DNA of 64,000 bases from Selenomonas sp. F0473 (GTDB lineage Bacteria > Bacillota > Negativicutes > Selenomonadales > Selenomonadaceae), in NCBI RefSeq assembly GCF_000315545.1, contig NZ_JH992902.1:1473893-1537892 (forward strand), given 5' to 3'. The notes under the pieces are model-generated. The model saw only the letters and a list, made by a program, of their open reading frames with translations. It had not been told where the DNA came from and searched no databases. The position numbers were made by a program, and so were the translations under genes. This document shows, piece by piece, positions 27,761 to 37,544 of this stretch; positions within the stretch are counted from its first letter, which is position 1, and the number at the start of each line of letters is the position of its first letter.

Positions 27761-28651
27761 ATGGAACATTTAGGAGAAAATGATTTTGATATCCTTACTG
27801 CATGTCCTTGGGACGGTGTAGATGCAGGGCAATCTGAATTTTTATATACAGACAATATGGGGTGTGATGTTGTTAGATGCAGCTCCTGCGGGGTCGTATA
27901 TGCAAGACGCAGATTAAATCAAAATGGACTGTCTAAATATTGGGCGGACTATCTATCTCGTGTGCATGCGTATGATAAAGGTGATGTTGCCAAAAGGCGG
28001 AAAATGTATAATATCGATTATGCATTTTCCCAGTTATATGTTTCGAAAGGAACTGTGCTTGATATCGGATGTAGCGATGGAGCGTTTCTTTCGCTATATG
28101 AAAAGAACGGTTATAGCACACGTGGAGTGGAGTATGGTAAGGAAGCTGCAGAACAGGCGGCTAAATCTCATAATGTAAGATATGGGTGTTTCCCCGACTT
28201 GGACTTTGGCGAAGACCGATTCGATTTGATTATTTTTCGTGGCGTATTGCAATATGTACCGCAGCCTAAAGTATATTTGAAAAAAGCGGCAGAACTTTTA
28301 ACGGATAAACTATCTTCGTCTGCGGGAGGGGGACATTTGTTCATTACGGCGCAGCCCAATATGGAGTCGGTGGGGTTTGAACTATTTGGAAAGAATTTTA
28401 CACAACCTGTAACGGGGGCGGATTTTATGGGCTTTTCAGAACGGCTTCTGACAAGTTTTTTGAGCGAGTTGGGGCTGCGTAAGGTAGGTGAACGTTATTT
28501 CTATACGGAAACACCTTATGCAGATGTGGAGAATGATATCCTGTGTATGGCGGAGGCGATTCGAAAAAAACAATGTGGAGAGAAAATTGATTTTTCGGCG
28601 CCGCCGTTTTGGGGGAATATGATGAGCCTAATCTATACCAAAGCGACATAG
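27761..28651 (+). CDS. Class I SAM methyltransferase with N-terminal Cys motif
   Basis: A 296-residue protein. The N-terminus has a zinc-ribbon-like Cys arrangement (CPWDG near residue 12, CSSCGVVYARR near 39) as in sugar C-methyltransferases. The SAM motif I is VLDIGCSDGAFL (residues about 96-107), followed by GVEYGKEAAEQA and FDLIIFRGVLQYVPQPKVYL. Probably methylates a nucleotide sugar or glycan. Upstream AGGGGGAAG serves as ribosome site. A small hairpin, ACTCCG with CGGAGT, lies at about 27715-27730 between it and the previous gene. AT-rich. Confidence 0.8.
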   Translation: MEHLGENDFDILTACPWDGVDAGQSEFLYTDNMGCDVVRCSSCGVVYARRRLNQNGLSKYWADYLSRVHAYDKGDVAKRRKMYNIDYAFSQLYVSKGTVLDIGCSDGAFLSLYEKNGYSTRGVEYGKEAAEQAAKSHNVRYGCFPDLDFGEDRFDLIIFRGVLQYVPQPKVYLKKAAELLTDKLSSSAGGGHLFITAQPNMESVGFELFGKNFTQPVTGADFMGFSERLLTSFLSELGLRKVGERYFYTETPYADVENDILCMAEAIRKKQCGEKIDFSAPPFWGNMMSLIYTKAT

Positions 28652-28681
28652 GGTTTATCAATCAAGAGTAGGAGTGATCGC

Positions 28682-30550
28682 GTGGAAGAGAAGAGACTTT
28701 TTCTGCCATTAACAATTGAAAAGAAATATTGGGATCTCACGCAGAAAATGGTCTTTCTTAACCAAGTTTACGCGGAGCAACTAGATAAAGAAGAACTCTA
28801 TACCACACAATACGAGATGTGTACGGTCGAATATCCAGATTGTCAAAGTTTACAGTTTAAAGATCAGATAAAGGAAATAGCGGAGAGCCTTGGAGAATAT
28901 ATCAACCAGTATAGCAGAATAGACCAAAGCGGATCTTGTTGGGAGAAAGTGCTGTATCGGTGGCTTACTTATGCTGTATCGGATATTCAAGTAAAAATTA
29001 TGCAGCTCGAAATGTTAAAAAAGCAGTATCCAAATTATACATTTTACACCTACAGCAAGAAACAATTTCAAAATATTAGGATATTCCCATCTAAAGGAGC
29101 AGAGTCTTTGTGGGAAGAAGAATACCATTTTTGGCTCTATACATATTTGGCACATAAGTATTATGATGTTGAAGTTTGTTTTGTTGACCGTGAAGAACGC
29201 AATGTGGAAAAAAATGTATTGGATAGTTCCTGTCATGAAAAAAGGACAGGTATAGACCGTATTTTATGTGAATTTGGGCGAGCCTATAGAAAAATTTCTC
29301 ATGTTAATATAAATAAACTAAAAGTACATGGATACACGCATTTTTTATCAAGAACCGCCGAAGTGCTTTACTATGGCGTCGATCTTCCAAATACGACAAC
29401 TAGCAATTGGATTTTACAATCAAAAGGTAAGATCCAGCCATTTAGTATACAAGAAGATCAAGATGTTACGGAAATAGATGAAGCCGCACGTAATCGATTT
29501 AGCAAGTACTTAATAAATACCTCTGTGTTATTACCGCTAGCGGCGGATCTTTTGATACGCGTATTGCCAAAGACATACTTTGAAGAGTATCGAAGTCATT
29601 ATGCGGCAAGTATGTCGTTTCTCCATGCACATCCGAGGTTGAAAACGATATTTTCTACGACAGGCGCCTTATCGTGTTCTCGGTATGCAATTTGTTCGTT
29701 TTTGGCACAGGAAAGAGGGATAAGGCTTTTAGGATTTCAACATGGTGGCGACCATGAAATTAATTCCGGGATATTTGATCACCCAGAGTTTTTTTATGAT
29801 GTTTTCTATTTTTGGGGATCGGGTAAAAAGCAGATTTTTTCATCGGAATGTGAAATAGCAAATGGTCCTTCGTATAAGTTTTACTATTATCATGGGATGG
29901 CGTTAAGGGAAGAAAATATTTTATTCGTAGGAACCACAGTCCTTGCCTATCCACGCTATGATGAATGCGGAGAGGTCGATAAAAAAAAGGAAAGATATAT
30001 ACAAAAGCAAATAGAATTCTTTGAGGCGTTATCTAGTCAAGCCCGAAATGAAATGAGTGTGCGGGAGTATTATGTGGATTCAGGATGGCATATTGAACGA
30101 AAGATTGCCGATAGATTTCCGGATATACGGTTTTCGGGGGCTGAACAGATATCGGATAATTATGCTGTCGTTGATATAGCGAAAAGAAATTCTTCCTTTG
30201 CGGAGGCCTTGGCTATATGTAAACTTATGGTTTGTGATCATTTATCAACGACATGGATGGAAGCGTTATATCTCGACAAGCCTTTTATTTTTCTGTTAAA
30301 CAAAGACGATGCGCAGTTTCGTCCGGAAGCGCTGCCGTATATACGGAAATTAGAATCTGTGGATGTTGTTCTTTATGAAAGTAAAAAAGCAGCCGCCTTG
30401 ATAAATAAGATCCATAATGATGTTTTAACTTGGTGGAATCAAACGAAGAGGAAAGCGGTTATCAGGGAATTGCGTAGAAGGTATCTTTTTGAAGTAGAAA
30501 ATATCGATGATTGGTGGAGAGAGGAATTGTTGGCGCAGGCGAGGAGATGA
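28682..30550 (+). CDS. LIC12162-family putative glycan transferase
   Basis: A 622-residue protein resembling the LIC12162 family of putative surface-carbohydrate transferases: LFLPLTIEKKYWD at the start, LGFQHGGDHEINSG near residue 350 followed by FYFWGSG, and DHLSTTWMEALYLDKPFIFLLN near residue 518. The C-terminal half has a GT-B-like pattern related to capsule polyglycerol/Kdo transferases. GTG start; ribosome site GGAGTGATC is weak. It shares a 4-nt overlap with the following methyltransferase. Acceptor unknown. AT-rich block. Confidence 0.7.
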   Translation: MEEKRLFLPLTIEKKYWDLTQKMVFLNQVYAEQLDKEELYTTQYEMCTVEYPDCQSLQFKDQIKEIAESLGEYINQYSRIDQSGSCWEKVLYRWLTYAVSDIQVKIMQLEMLKKQYPNYTFYTYSKKQFQNIRIFPSKGAESLWEEEYHFWLYTYLAHKYYDVEVCFVDREERNVEKNVLDSSCHEKRTGIDRILCEFGRAYRKISHVNINKLKVHGYTHFLSRTAEVLYYGVDLPNTTTSNWILQSKGKIQPFSIQEDQDVTEIDEAARNRFSKYLINTSVLLPLAADLLIRVLPKTYFEEYRSHYAASMSFLHAHPRLKTIFSTTGALSCSRYAICSFLAQERGIRLLGFQHGGDHEINSGIFDHPEFFYDVFYFWGSGKKQIFSSECEIANGPSYKFYYYHGMALREENILFVGTTVLAYPRYDECGEVDKKKERYIQKQIEFFEALSSQARNEMSVREYYVDSGWHIERKIADRFPDIRFSGAEQISDNYAVVDIAKRNSSFAEALAICKLMVCDHLSTTWMEALYLDKPFIFLLNKDDAQFRPEALPYIRKLESVDVVLYESKKAAALINKIHNDVLTWWNQTKRKAVIRELRRRYLFEVENIDDWWREELLAQARR

Positions 30551-31467
30551 ATATACAGGTGATCACTGAAGAGCAATATATGAAACGGTTAGACTTAACA
30601 AAATATGAAGGAGTAGATAAGTATAGTGACGGCAGTGTAGAAGATGATCTTCTGCAATTTGTTCAACAAGAGATCTCAATAGGTGAAATTTTGCAAAAGG
30701 ATGATCGGTGGGCTGTATTCTATCATTTAACACCGATGCGTAGAAATCTTTTGGAATGGTACCCTTTTGCAAAAGATGCATCCTTATTGGAAATTGGCTC
30801 AGGATGCGGTGGAATGACAGGCGTATTTCTAGATAAAATAGATGATGTTCAGTGTGTAGAACTGTCAAAACGTCGTGCGTCGATTGCCGCTTGTCGATAT
30901 TACAATAATGAACACCTAAAAATTCATGTAGGCAATCTGAACGATATGGATTTTTGTGATAAATTCGATTATGTTACATTAATCGGCGTTTTGGAATATG
31001 CGGGGAAATTTACGGAAGGGGAAGAGCCATACGTTTCTTTTCTAAGGCAATGCAAAAACTATTTAAGAGAACACGGTATATTGATTATTGCAATAGAAAA
31101 TCAGTATGGCCTTAAATATTGGTCCGGAGCAGTAGAGGATCATACGGGACGCCTTTTTGACAGCATAGAAAACTATCCGAACAACCGCGGGATACGAACT
31201 TTTGGCAAGGCTGAATTAGAAAAAATGCTTTTGGGATTGGGGTTTCAGAAGTTGGAATGGTACTATCCTTTGCCTGATTATAAAATTCCTGAATATGTTT
31301 TTTCGGATGCCTATTTGCCAAGTCCTGAAGATGTGGCGGCAGTATCCCCCGCCTACTCTGATGAAAGACTTTCTTTTTTTAATGAAAGTGTCGCCGCGAA
31401 AGGTCTTTTGCAAAATGGATATTTTGATATCTTTGCAAATTCTTTTTTGATTTTTTGTCATTTGTAA
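30547..31467 (+). CDS. Class I SAM methyltransferase
   Basis: A 306-residue protein with SAM motif I LLEIGSGCGGMTGVFLD (residues about 81-97), FDYVTLIGVLEYAG as motif II region and YLREHGILIIAIENQYGLKYW as motif III. The start overlaps the previous stop as ATGA with GCGAGGAG upstream. It lies between the LIC12162-type transferase and a kinase-like protein, which suggests the three act on the same sugar or acceptor. Substrate unknown. Confidence 0.8.
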   Translation: MNIQVITEEQYMKRLDLTKYEGVDKYSDGSVEDDLLQFVQQEISIGEILQKDDRWAVFYHLTPMRRNLLEWYPFAKDASLLEIGSGCGGMTGVFLDKIDDVQCVELSKRRASIAACRYYNNEHLKIHVGNLNDMDFCDKFDYVTLIGVLEYAGKFTEGEEPYVSFLRQCKNYLREHGILIIAIENQYGLKYWSGAVEDHTGRLFDSIENYPNNRGIRTFGKAELEKMLLGLGFQKLEWYYPLPDYKIPEYVFSDAYLPSPEDVAAVSPAYSDERLSFFNESVAAKGLLQNGYFDIFANSFLIFCHL

Positions 31468-31481
31468 GGAGAGTGACGCCA

Positions 31482-32261
31482 ATGATTGTATATAGTAAAT
31501 ATAATCGTGGCCGGAAACCAGAATATCAAATCGTGACGTTCATTGAAGAAGATGGACAAGGAAAATATATATATAAGACAGCATTGACTCCGACAGCAAG
31601 AAAACATATAACAGCTATGTTTCATAACTATGAGATACTCTCGCTTCTTTACGGGAAAGCGCATGTGGCAAAAGTTGAGCGGATTGATGAAGATAGCCTG
31701 AGGTTTGAATATATTGAGGGAGTCCCTTGGGGACGCAGGATCATGGAACGCACGGCCAATAAAGGTCGAAAAGCGTTTTTTTCCGAGATGGAAAAATATT
31801 ACAGCTTTTTACAAAAAGAGGATATTGGGAGAAAAGCATGTGCTTTTGTTGATTTTTCCGGGAGTGCACAAGAAAGCCGAAATGTAGATATAGATTTACA
31901 TCCTAATAACATCCTGATCGTTGGAGATCGATTTATTATTATAGATTATGAGTGGCTTTATCCCGATGCGCCTATAACTTTTGTATTTCAAAGATGTATA
32001 TTGAATTTTTATTATAACTACTATTATACATGCTTGAAAGATATAATATCTATTGATGATATTTGGCATGAATTTTGTGTCAACCAAAATGATATTAACT
32101 GTTATAAAGAATTAGAAAAATCTTTTTCAGAAACTGTGGGCATGGAACTCTTTGTAAATAAATACCAAAAAAAGATCCGAACATTTGAGGAGATGATGTC
32201 GATAAAGAAACAGATAAAAATGCGAGGCCAAAGATGGCTGCGTAAACTATCTCTATCGTGA
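31482..32261 (+). CDS. Kinase-like (APH/LPS-kinase fold) protein
   Basis: A 259-residue protein. It has a kinase-like active-site pattern: VDIDLHPNNILIV near residue 136 (catalytic Asp/His-x-x-Asn) and IIIDYEWLYPDAP near residue 153 (metal-binding Asp), as in aminoglycoside and lipopolysaccharide kinases. LRFEYIEGVPW fits the hinge. A phosphoryl transfer to a sugar is therefore likely but not shown. AAGGAG lies 10 nt before this ATG; a Met at 31455 overlaps the previous gene. AT-rich. Confidence 0.65.
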   Translation: MIVYSKYNRGRKPEYQIVTFIEEDGQGKYIYKTALTPTARKHITAMFHNYEILSLLYGKAHVAKVERIDEDSLRFEYIEGVPWGRRIMERTANKGRKAFFSEMEKYYSFLQKEDIGRKACAFVDFSGSAQESRNVDIDLHPNNILIVGDRFIIIDYEWLYPDAPITFVFQRCILNFYYNYYYTCLKDIISIDDIWHEFCVNQNDINCYKELEKSFSETVGMELFVNKYQKKIRTFEEMMSIKKQIKMRGQRWLRKLSLS

Positions 32262-32306
32262 CTTGTTTAGATAAACATACAACAGTAAAAAAGGAAGATC
32301 ATTATA

Positions 32307-33503
32307 ATGCCGTTTTTTTCTATTATTGTCCCCACAAAAGCAAGGCCCCGACTAATAGATATTGCACTTTACTCCCTACATCATCAAACGTTTTGTGATT
32401 TTGAAGTAATCGTTACGGACGACTATGATGATCCGAGGGTATCTTGTAAGGATATTGTTGAGAATTATCATGATAGTAGATTCATCTATGTTCATCCACC
32501 GGATATTCCCGTGCTTGGGATGTGCGGCAACTGGGAGTATGGGCTGCAATTTGCATCAGGAAAATATATCGGCTTTATGCAGGATAAAATGTATATGTAT
32601 GCCGATTCCTTAGAAAAGCTATACAAGAGCATGCTTTCAGCGGATATGCCGGATATGGCAAATTGGGGATGGGATTTTTATGATTTGATACATAAGGATA
32701 GCACGTCATTTCAAGGCGTTTTGCATATGAAAGAGAAAACGTGCACGTGGGAAAAGAAGAATCCGGAGGAAGAGATCCAAAAGAAATTGGAATTTCGAGA
32801 TGGGAATTATCAGTTTGAAGGGGGGATTCCGGGGACGGGAAGCCCATTAGCCGGTGTGCTCAAAAAGGAAATACTATATAAACTAAAGAATACATATGGG
32901 GCGATTTTTAACTACTTTAATCCGGATTATGGCCCCCCCATACTAATTCTTAGCGCCATAAAAACATTAATTTTCATAAAGGATAATCTATATGTATTGA
33001 TTCCTACAAGAGATTCCGAAGGTGTGCGGCATTCTATTTCGTATGCTGCGGCATGTAAATTTCAAGAACTAAGTCCGTGTGGTGTCGAACGGCTAAAGTA
33101 TGCGACAGTTCCCGGTTTACGTATAACGAACACGAATATGATTTCAGCAGACTATAACTATACAATGCAACTGCTGCATCGAAAACAGAGGTGTAACGAA
33201 CAAAATGTTCTTTTAGGAATCGTGATAGATGCTGATTTAGTGAAGTATGAGCATGACAATGACTATGAAGCAGAGACCGTAAGACTACGACAACATTGTA
33301 TTGACAGACAAATTTCTCTTTCTAGTCTATATAAACAAAAGGCCGCCATTCAAAAAGAGGAGTGGACACTAAAAACTCTTTTGAGAACAATGATTTTTAA
33401 AGCAGTTCCTAAGAGATTCCAACCGTCTGTTAGAGCGTTTCTGCTGAGAAAGAACGACGACAAATACTACAGTTCGCCTAAAAAAAGTGTTTTTAGACAA
33501 TAG
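32307..33503 (+). CDS. GT2 glycosyltransferase
   Basis: A 398-residue GT-A enzyme: SIIVPTKARPRLIDIALYSL, EVIVTDDYDDPR, and FMQDKMYMYADSL where the usual DDD/DxD is replaced by QDK. GTG/ATG choice: the ATG has AAAGGAAG 11 nt upstream. A run of seven C (32933-32939) lies inside. The C-terminal 100 residues are basic and have no assigned domain. AT-rich; donor unknown. Confidence 0.75.
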   Translation: MPFFSIIVPTKARPRLIDIALYSLHHQTFCDFEVIVTDDYDDPRVSCKDIVENYHDSRFIYVHPPDIPVLGMCGNWEYGLQFASGKYIGFMQDKMYMYADSLEKLYKSMLSADMPDMANWGWDFYDLIHKDSTSFQGVLHMKEKTCTWEKKNPEEEIQKKLEFRDGNYQFEGGIPGTGSPLAGVLKKEILYKLKNTYGAIFNYFNPDYGPPILILSAIKTLIFIKDNLYVLIPTRDSEGVRHSISYAAACKFQELSPCGVERLKYATVPGLRITNTNMISADYNYTMQLLHRKQRCNEQNVLLGIVIDADLVKYEHDNDYEAETVRLRQHCIDRQISLSSLYKQKAAIQKEEWTLKTLLRTMIFKAVPKRFQPSVRAFLLRKNDDKYYSSPKKSVFRQ

Positions 33504-33594
33504 TATATTTTATATAAGAAACAAAGAAGGGAAAGTAAGTATTAAGTGTTCTTGGTATACAAATATACTGTTAAAATAATGGAGGGGATATATA

Positions 33595-34761
33595 TTGAAA
33601 ATCGCCGTCGCAGGACTAGGTTATGTGGGGCTGTCCAATGCAATATTGCTCGCACAGCATCATCATGTGACTGCTCTGGATATTATTCCTGAAAAAGTTG
33701 CTATGCTGAATCGAGGAGTTTCACCGCTCCATGACCCGGAAATAGAAGAATATCTTTCCATGGGAGCATTGGATTTTCATGCAACGGTAGATGAGAAGGA
33801 AGCTTTTTCAAAGACCGACTATGTTCTTATCGCAACGCCCACAGATTATGACCCTGAGCAGAATTTTTTTGATACATCGTCTATCGAAGCGGTGTTGGAA
33901 AAAGTTGCGGAACTTGCGCCGGCGGCAGCCGTTGTTGTCAAGTCTACGGTACCGGTCGGCTATACGAAGGAGATCCGAAAAAAATATCAAGGAGTAGAGA
34001 TATTTTTTGTTCCGGAGTTCCTGCGTGAAGGGCGGGCACTCTATGATAATCTTTACCCTTCGCGGATCATCATCGGATCGTCGTCAGAGAGGGCGCACGT
34101 ATTTGCAACGCTTTTGCTGGAAGGGGCGAAAAAAAAGGATGTGCCGGTGCGTTTCTTGGATTCGACAGAAGCGGAGGCTGTAAAACTTTTTTCTAATACC
34201 TATCTTGCGCTGCGTGTCGCATATTTTAATGAATTAGACAGTTATGCGGAACTGAGAGGGCTTAACACCGCGCAGATCATTGAAGGTGTATCGCTTGACC
34301 CGCGCATTGGCGGAAACTATAATAATCCTTCCTTTGGATATGGCGGATATTGTCTGCCGAAGGATACGAAACAGCTGTTGGCGAACTATCATGATGTCCC
34401 TCAAAATCTGATCACGGCGATTGTTGAGGCGAACCGTACGCGCAAGGAGCATATAGCGGAGATGATTCTGGCACGTCGTCCAAAGACGGTCGGCATTTAT
34501 CGTCTCACGATGAAGAGCGGTTCGGATAATTTTCGTGCCAGTGCGATTGAAGGCATCATAAAAAGACTAAAAGAGGCAGGGATAGAAATCCTCATTTACG
34601 AACCTATGACAGAAAGAACAGAGATTTTTTGCTGCCCGGTGACAAAGGATTTTGAGACGTTTGTGACCTCTTGTGATTGTATCGTGGCGAACCGTTGGGC
34701 AGATGAACTAGCGCCTGTCCGGGAGAAGGTTTATACGCGGGATATTTTCCATAGAGATTAA
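33595..34761 (+). CDS. ugd: UDP-glucose 6-dehydrogenase
   Basis: A 388-residue enzyme oxidising UDP-glucose to UDP-glucuronate with two [23 protein letters not shown] is the NAD motif, STVPVGYT and [12 protein letters not shown] line the substrate site, and [15 protein letters not shown] carries the catalytic Cys. TTG start with GGAGGGG 7 nt upstream. It stands apart from its neighbours by about 90 nt on each side. The product may be used directly by a transferase of this locus or be further converted. Confidence 0.93.
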   Translation: MKIAVAGLGYVGLSNAILLAQHHHVTALDIIPEKVAMLNRGVSPLHDPEIEEYLSMGALDFHATVDEKEAFSKTDYVLIATPTDYDPEQNFFDTSSIEAVLEKVAELAPAAAVVVKSTVPVGYTKEIRKKYQGVEIFFVPEFLREGRALYDNLYPSRIIIGSSSERAHVFATLLLEGAKKKDVPVRFLDSTEAEAVKLFSNTYLALRVAYFNELDSYAELRGLNTAQIIEGVSLDPRIGGNYNNPSFGYGGYCLPKDTKQLLANYHDVPQNLITAIVEANRTRKEHIAEMILARRPKTVGIYRLTMKSGSDNFRASAIEGIIKRLKEAGIEILIYEPMTERTEIFCCPVTKDFETFVTSCDCIVANRWADELAPVREKVYTRDIFHRD

Positions 34762-34846
34762 TTTAGCTTCTGTAATTTATTAAGATAGGGACTTAGGGGA
34801 AAAGTTCGAGTATATGATTGATAAAATGCTCAAAGGGAGGCTTGGT

Positions 34847-35803
34847 ATGAAATACCGCGATATGCCATGGGATCATGATGAAGAGGCACATAAAGAGTTT
34901 ATATCACAGTTAGCACCTGTCGTTCTTTTTACCTATAATCGTCTTGCACATACTCAAAAAACAATTGAGGCATTAAAGGCGAATATCTACGCGAAGGATA
35001 CTGAGCTTTTTATCTATTCGGATGCGGCAAAGAATGACGAAGCAAGCGTTGCGGTTCATGCGCTGCGTGAATATCTTCATAGCATAAAAGGCTTTCGCTC
35101 TGTCAATATTATCGAACAAAATGAAAATCAAGGGCTTGCCAAGAGCATCATTACGGGAGTAACAGAGATTGTTAACCGTTATGGCAAGGTTATTGTTTTA
35201 GAAGATGATATCGTAACATCACAATATTTTCTCAAATATATGAATGATGCGCTGAAGCTGTATGAGAAAGAGCCCGCAGTAATGGAGATCTCTGGCTATA
35301 TGCCGGAGATCGAGCGAGCGGGGCTTGGCGAGACGGCTTTTTTACGGTTTGCAGACTGTTGGGGATGGGCGACATGGCGGGATGCATGGTCGTACTTTGA
35401 ACGAGATCCGGAAAAGCTAATATCGTCGTGTACCAGAGAAGATATTAGGAATATCAATTTTGATGATTCGACAGATCTTTGGCAGCAGGTCGTTGATAAT
35501 AAAGCGGGGCGTCTCCATACGTGGGCGATCTTTTGGCATGTTGCCGTTGTGCTGCGGAATGGGCTTATGCTTGCTCCAACACAAAGTCTGACGCAGAATA
35601 TTGGTATGGATGCGACAGGCGAACACTGCGGGATAGAGACTGCCTACCATACAAGACTGTATGACCGACCTATTAGCAAATTTCCTGTTGAAGTTTTAGA
35701 AGACCCACAAACACGTAAAGCACTGAAAACTTTTTTTTATGGTATTCGACCTTCTTTATGGCGTAGAATGTTAAAACGGTTATGGCGTAGAATAAAGGGA
35801 TAG
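34847..35803 (+). CDS. GT-A glycosyltransferase (GNT-I-like)
   Basis: A 318-residue protein with APVVLFTYNRLAHTQKTIEAL, FIYSDAAKND and VIVLEDDIVTSQYFLKYMNDAL, the last holding the EDD metal site of the GNT-I-like fold. GWGWATW-like CWGWATWRDAW is typical of this sugar-transferase group. The start is set by AAAGGGAGG; a Met 11 codons upstream (34814) is possible. Donor and acceptor unknown. Its stop is followed at once by the next gene. Confidence 0.8.
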   Translation: MKYRDMPWDHDEEAHKEFISQLAPVVLFTYNRLAHTQKTIEALKANIYAKDTELFIYSDAAKNDEASVAVHALREYLHSIKGFRSVNIIEQNENQGLAKSIITGVTEIVNRYGKVIVLEDDIVTSQYFLKYMNDALKLYEKEPAVMEISGYMPEIERAGLGETAFLRFADCWGWATWRDAWSYFERDPEKLISSCTREDIRNINFDDSTDLWQQVVDNKAGRLHTWAIFWHVAVVLRNGLMLAPTQSLTQNIGMDATGEHCGIETAYHTRLYDRPISKFPVEVLEDPQTRKALKTFFYGIRPSLWRRMLKRLWRRIKG

Positions 35804-35806
35804 GTG

Positions 35807-36574
35807 ATGGTAATGAGAACTCTCATACAGTATGCATTGTGTAACTATTTTTCACAAAAGATACTATCATGTATCAGTTCTATTTGTCGTAAGGTTACAT
35901 GCTTTGTCCACCAAGTGCAGTTCTTTGCCTACTGGGGGGGGACAAGCACGCCCGAGTGGTTTGATCATGAATTGGATCGCTATGCACAGTGGGGCGAGCC
36001 TAAAGGGAACTGTTTTTGGGTAGAACGAGGAGTCTTTTCGTTGCTCGCAATAGAACCGGGGGCTAAGATACTGGAGCTATGCTGTGGTGACGGATTTAAC
36101 GCAAAGCATTTTTATGCTTATAAGGCAAGCAGCATCGTGAGCTGTGATTTTGATCCAAGTGCGATTACATATGCAAAGAGTGAGCATGCTAATAAAAAGA
36201 CAAAATATATTGTAGCAGATATTCGCTATGATATGCCGCAAGGAAAATTTGATAATATTGTGTGGGATGCGGCAATTGAGCATTTTACACCGGAGGAGAT
36301 TGAGTCCATTATGAAGGGGATTAAAGAAAGGCTTGGTGATAATGGGTGTTTGAGCGGGTATACGATTGTTGAACGAGCCGATGGGCATAAAAGTCTGGAG
36401 CAGCATGAGTACGAATTCAAATCGAAAGAGGACCTTATGCGGTTCTTAACACCGCACTTTGCACATGTGAAGGTATTCGAAACAATTTATGAAAACCGGC
36501 ATAATTTATACTTTTATGCATCTGACAGAGGCCTTCCCTTTGATCCGGGATGGGAATTTATGGTGAATAAATGA
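35807..36574 (+). CDS. Class I SAM methyltransferase
   Basis: A 255-residue protein. After a hydrophobic N-terminus (residues about 5-40) it has GGTSTPEWFDHELD, SAM motif I ILELCCGDGFNAKHF, VSCDFDPSAITYA and FDNIVWDAAIEHFTPEEI. AAAGGG 6 nt upstream supports this ATG; GTG at 35804 and ATG at 35813 are alternatives. A run of eight G (35934-35941) encodes the WGG before TSTPEWF and could slip. Probably modifies a sugar of the glycan. Confidence 0.78.
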   Translation: MVMRTLIQYALCNYFSQKILSCISSICRKVTCFVHQVQFFAYWGGTSTPEWFDHELDRYAQWGEPKGNCFWVERGVFSLLAIEPGAKILELCCGDGFNAKHFYAYKASSIVSCDFDPSAITYAKSEHANKKTKYIVADIRYDMPQGKFDNIVWDAAIEHFTPEEIESIMKGIKERLGDNGCLSGYTIVERADGHKSLEQHEYEFKSKEDLMRFLTPHFAHVKVFETIYENRHNLYFYASDRGLPFDPGWEFMVNK

Positions 36575-36581
36575 GGCTGCT

Positions 36582-37544
36582 ATGAACTACTTCTGCACAC
36601 TGTTTGATTCGAACTATTTGACGCGGGGATTGGCTCTATATGATTCATTGGAGAACACCGGGACGCCGTTTATGCTCTATGTTTTTGCTTTTGATGATTT
36701 GGCTGCCGATATTTTGGACAAACTTTCATTCGCGCATCTCACGGTGATACGGTTGCAGGAGTTTGAGGATGAGCGGCTGCTTGCCGTAAAATCTACGAGA
36801 AGCCGAGGCGAGTATTGCTGGACATGCGCTTCGTTCTCGATTCTTTATGTGCTTCGGCATTTTGATGTGCCGGAGGTAACCTATCTCGATTCTGATTTGT
36901 ATTTCTTTCAGTCCCCACAAATCCTGCTGGATGAATTTCATGCCTCGGATAAAGACGTATTGATTACGGGGCATAGATATACGCCGGAATATGATCAGTC
37001 TGCGACATCTGGGATTTACTGCGTGCAGTTTATGACGTTTCGGAATACGGAAAATGGACTGCGGATATTGAACTGGTGGTGTGATCGCTGTGAGGAGTGG
37101 TGCTATGCGCGGTTTGAAGATGGTAAATTTGGCGATCAAAAATATTTGGATGATTGGCCGACACGGTTCCCCGGCATGATACACGAACTGAAACATATCG
37201 GCGGGGGAGTCGCGCCGTGGAATATACAGCAGTATCACTGTACAGAAGGCCCGCGCATAGATCATGTGCCCGTCGTTTTTTATCATTTTCATGAATTAAA
37301 ATGGTTGAGCCTGCATACCTTCGACATGGGACCATATCGGCTCTCTAAGGGCGCAGTGCAATATATCTATACCGATTATTTTAAGGCATTAAAAAAGGCG
37401 CTGAGAAATGTACAAGAACGATACGATATAGACTTTTCTCGAGGCCTTATTCCCGTTGAGCCGGGTATTCTATCCGCGCTTCGTCGATGTAAACGAATGT
37501 TGTCTAGAATGAGGAAAGGAAATTATAATGTCGTTTGCAGGTAA
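36582..37544 (+). CDS. GT-A glycosyltransferase with DSD motif (GT8-like)
   Basis: A 320-residue protein: MNYFCTLFDSNYLTRGLALYDSL and VTYLDSDLYFFQSP, where DSD is the metal and donor site of GT8-type or related nucleotide-diphosphosugar transferases. KYLDDWPTRFPG and PWNIQQYH are typical of this group. The start follows the previous gene by 8 nt, and its 3' end overlaps the next gene's start by 17 nt. Donor unknown. Confidence 0.78.
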   Translation: MNYFCTLFDSNYLTRGLALYDSLENTGTPFMLYVFAFDDLAADILDKLSFAHLTVIRLQEFEDERLLAVKSTRSRGEYCWTCASFSILYVLRHFDVPEVTYLDSDLYFFQSPQILLDEFHASDKDVLITGHRYTPEYDQSATSGIYCVQFMTFRNTENGLRILNWWCDRCEEWCYARFEDGKFGDQKYLDDWPTRFPGMIHELKHIGGGVAPWNIQQYHCTEGPRIDHVPVVFYHFHELKWLSLHTFDMGPYRLSKGAVQYIYTDYFKALKKALRNVQERYDIDFSRGLIPVEPGILSALRRCKRMLSRMRKGNYNVVCR

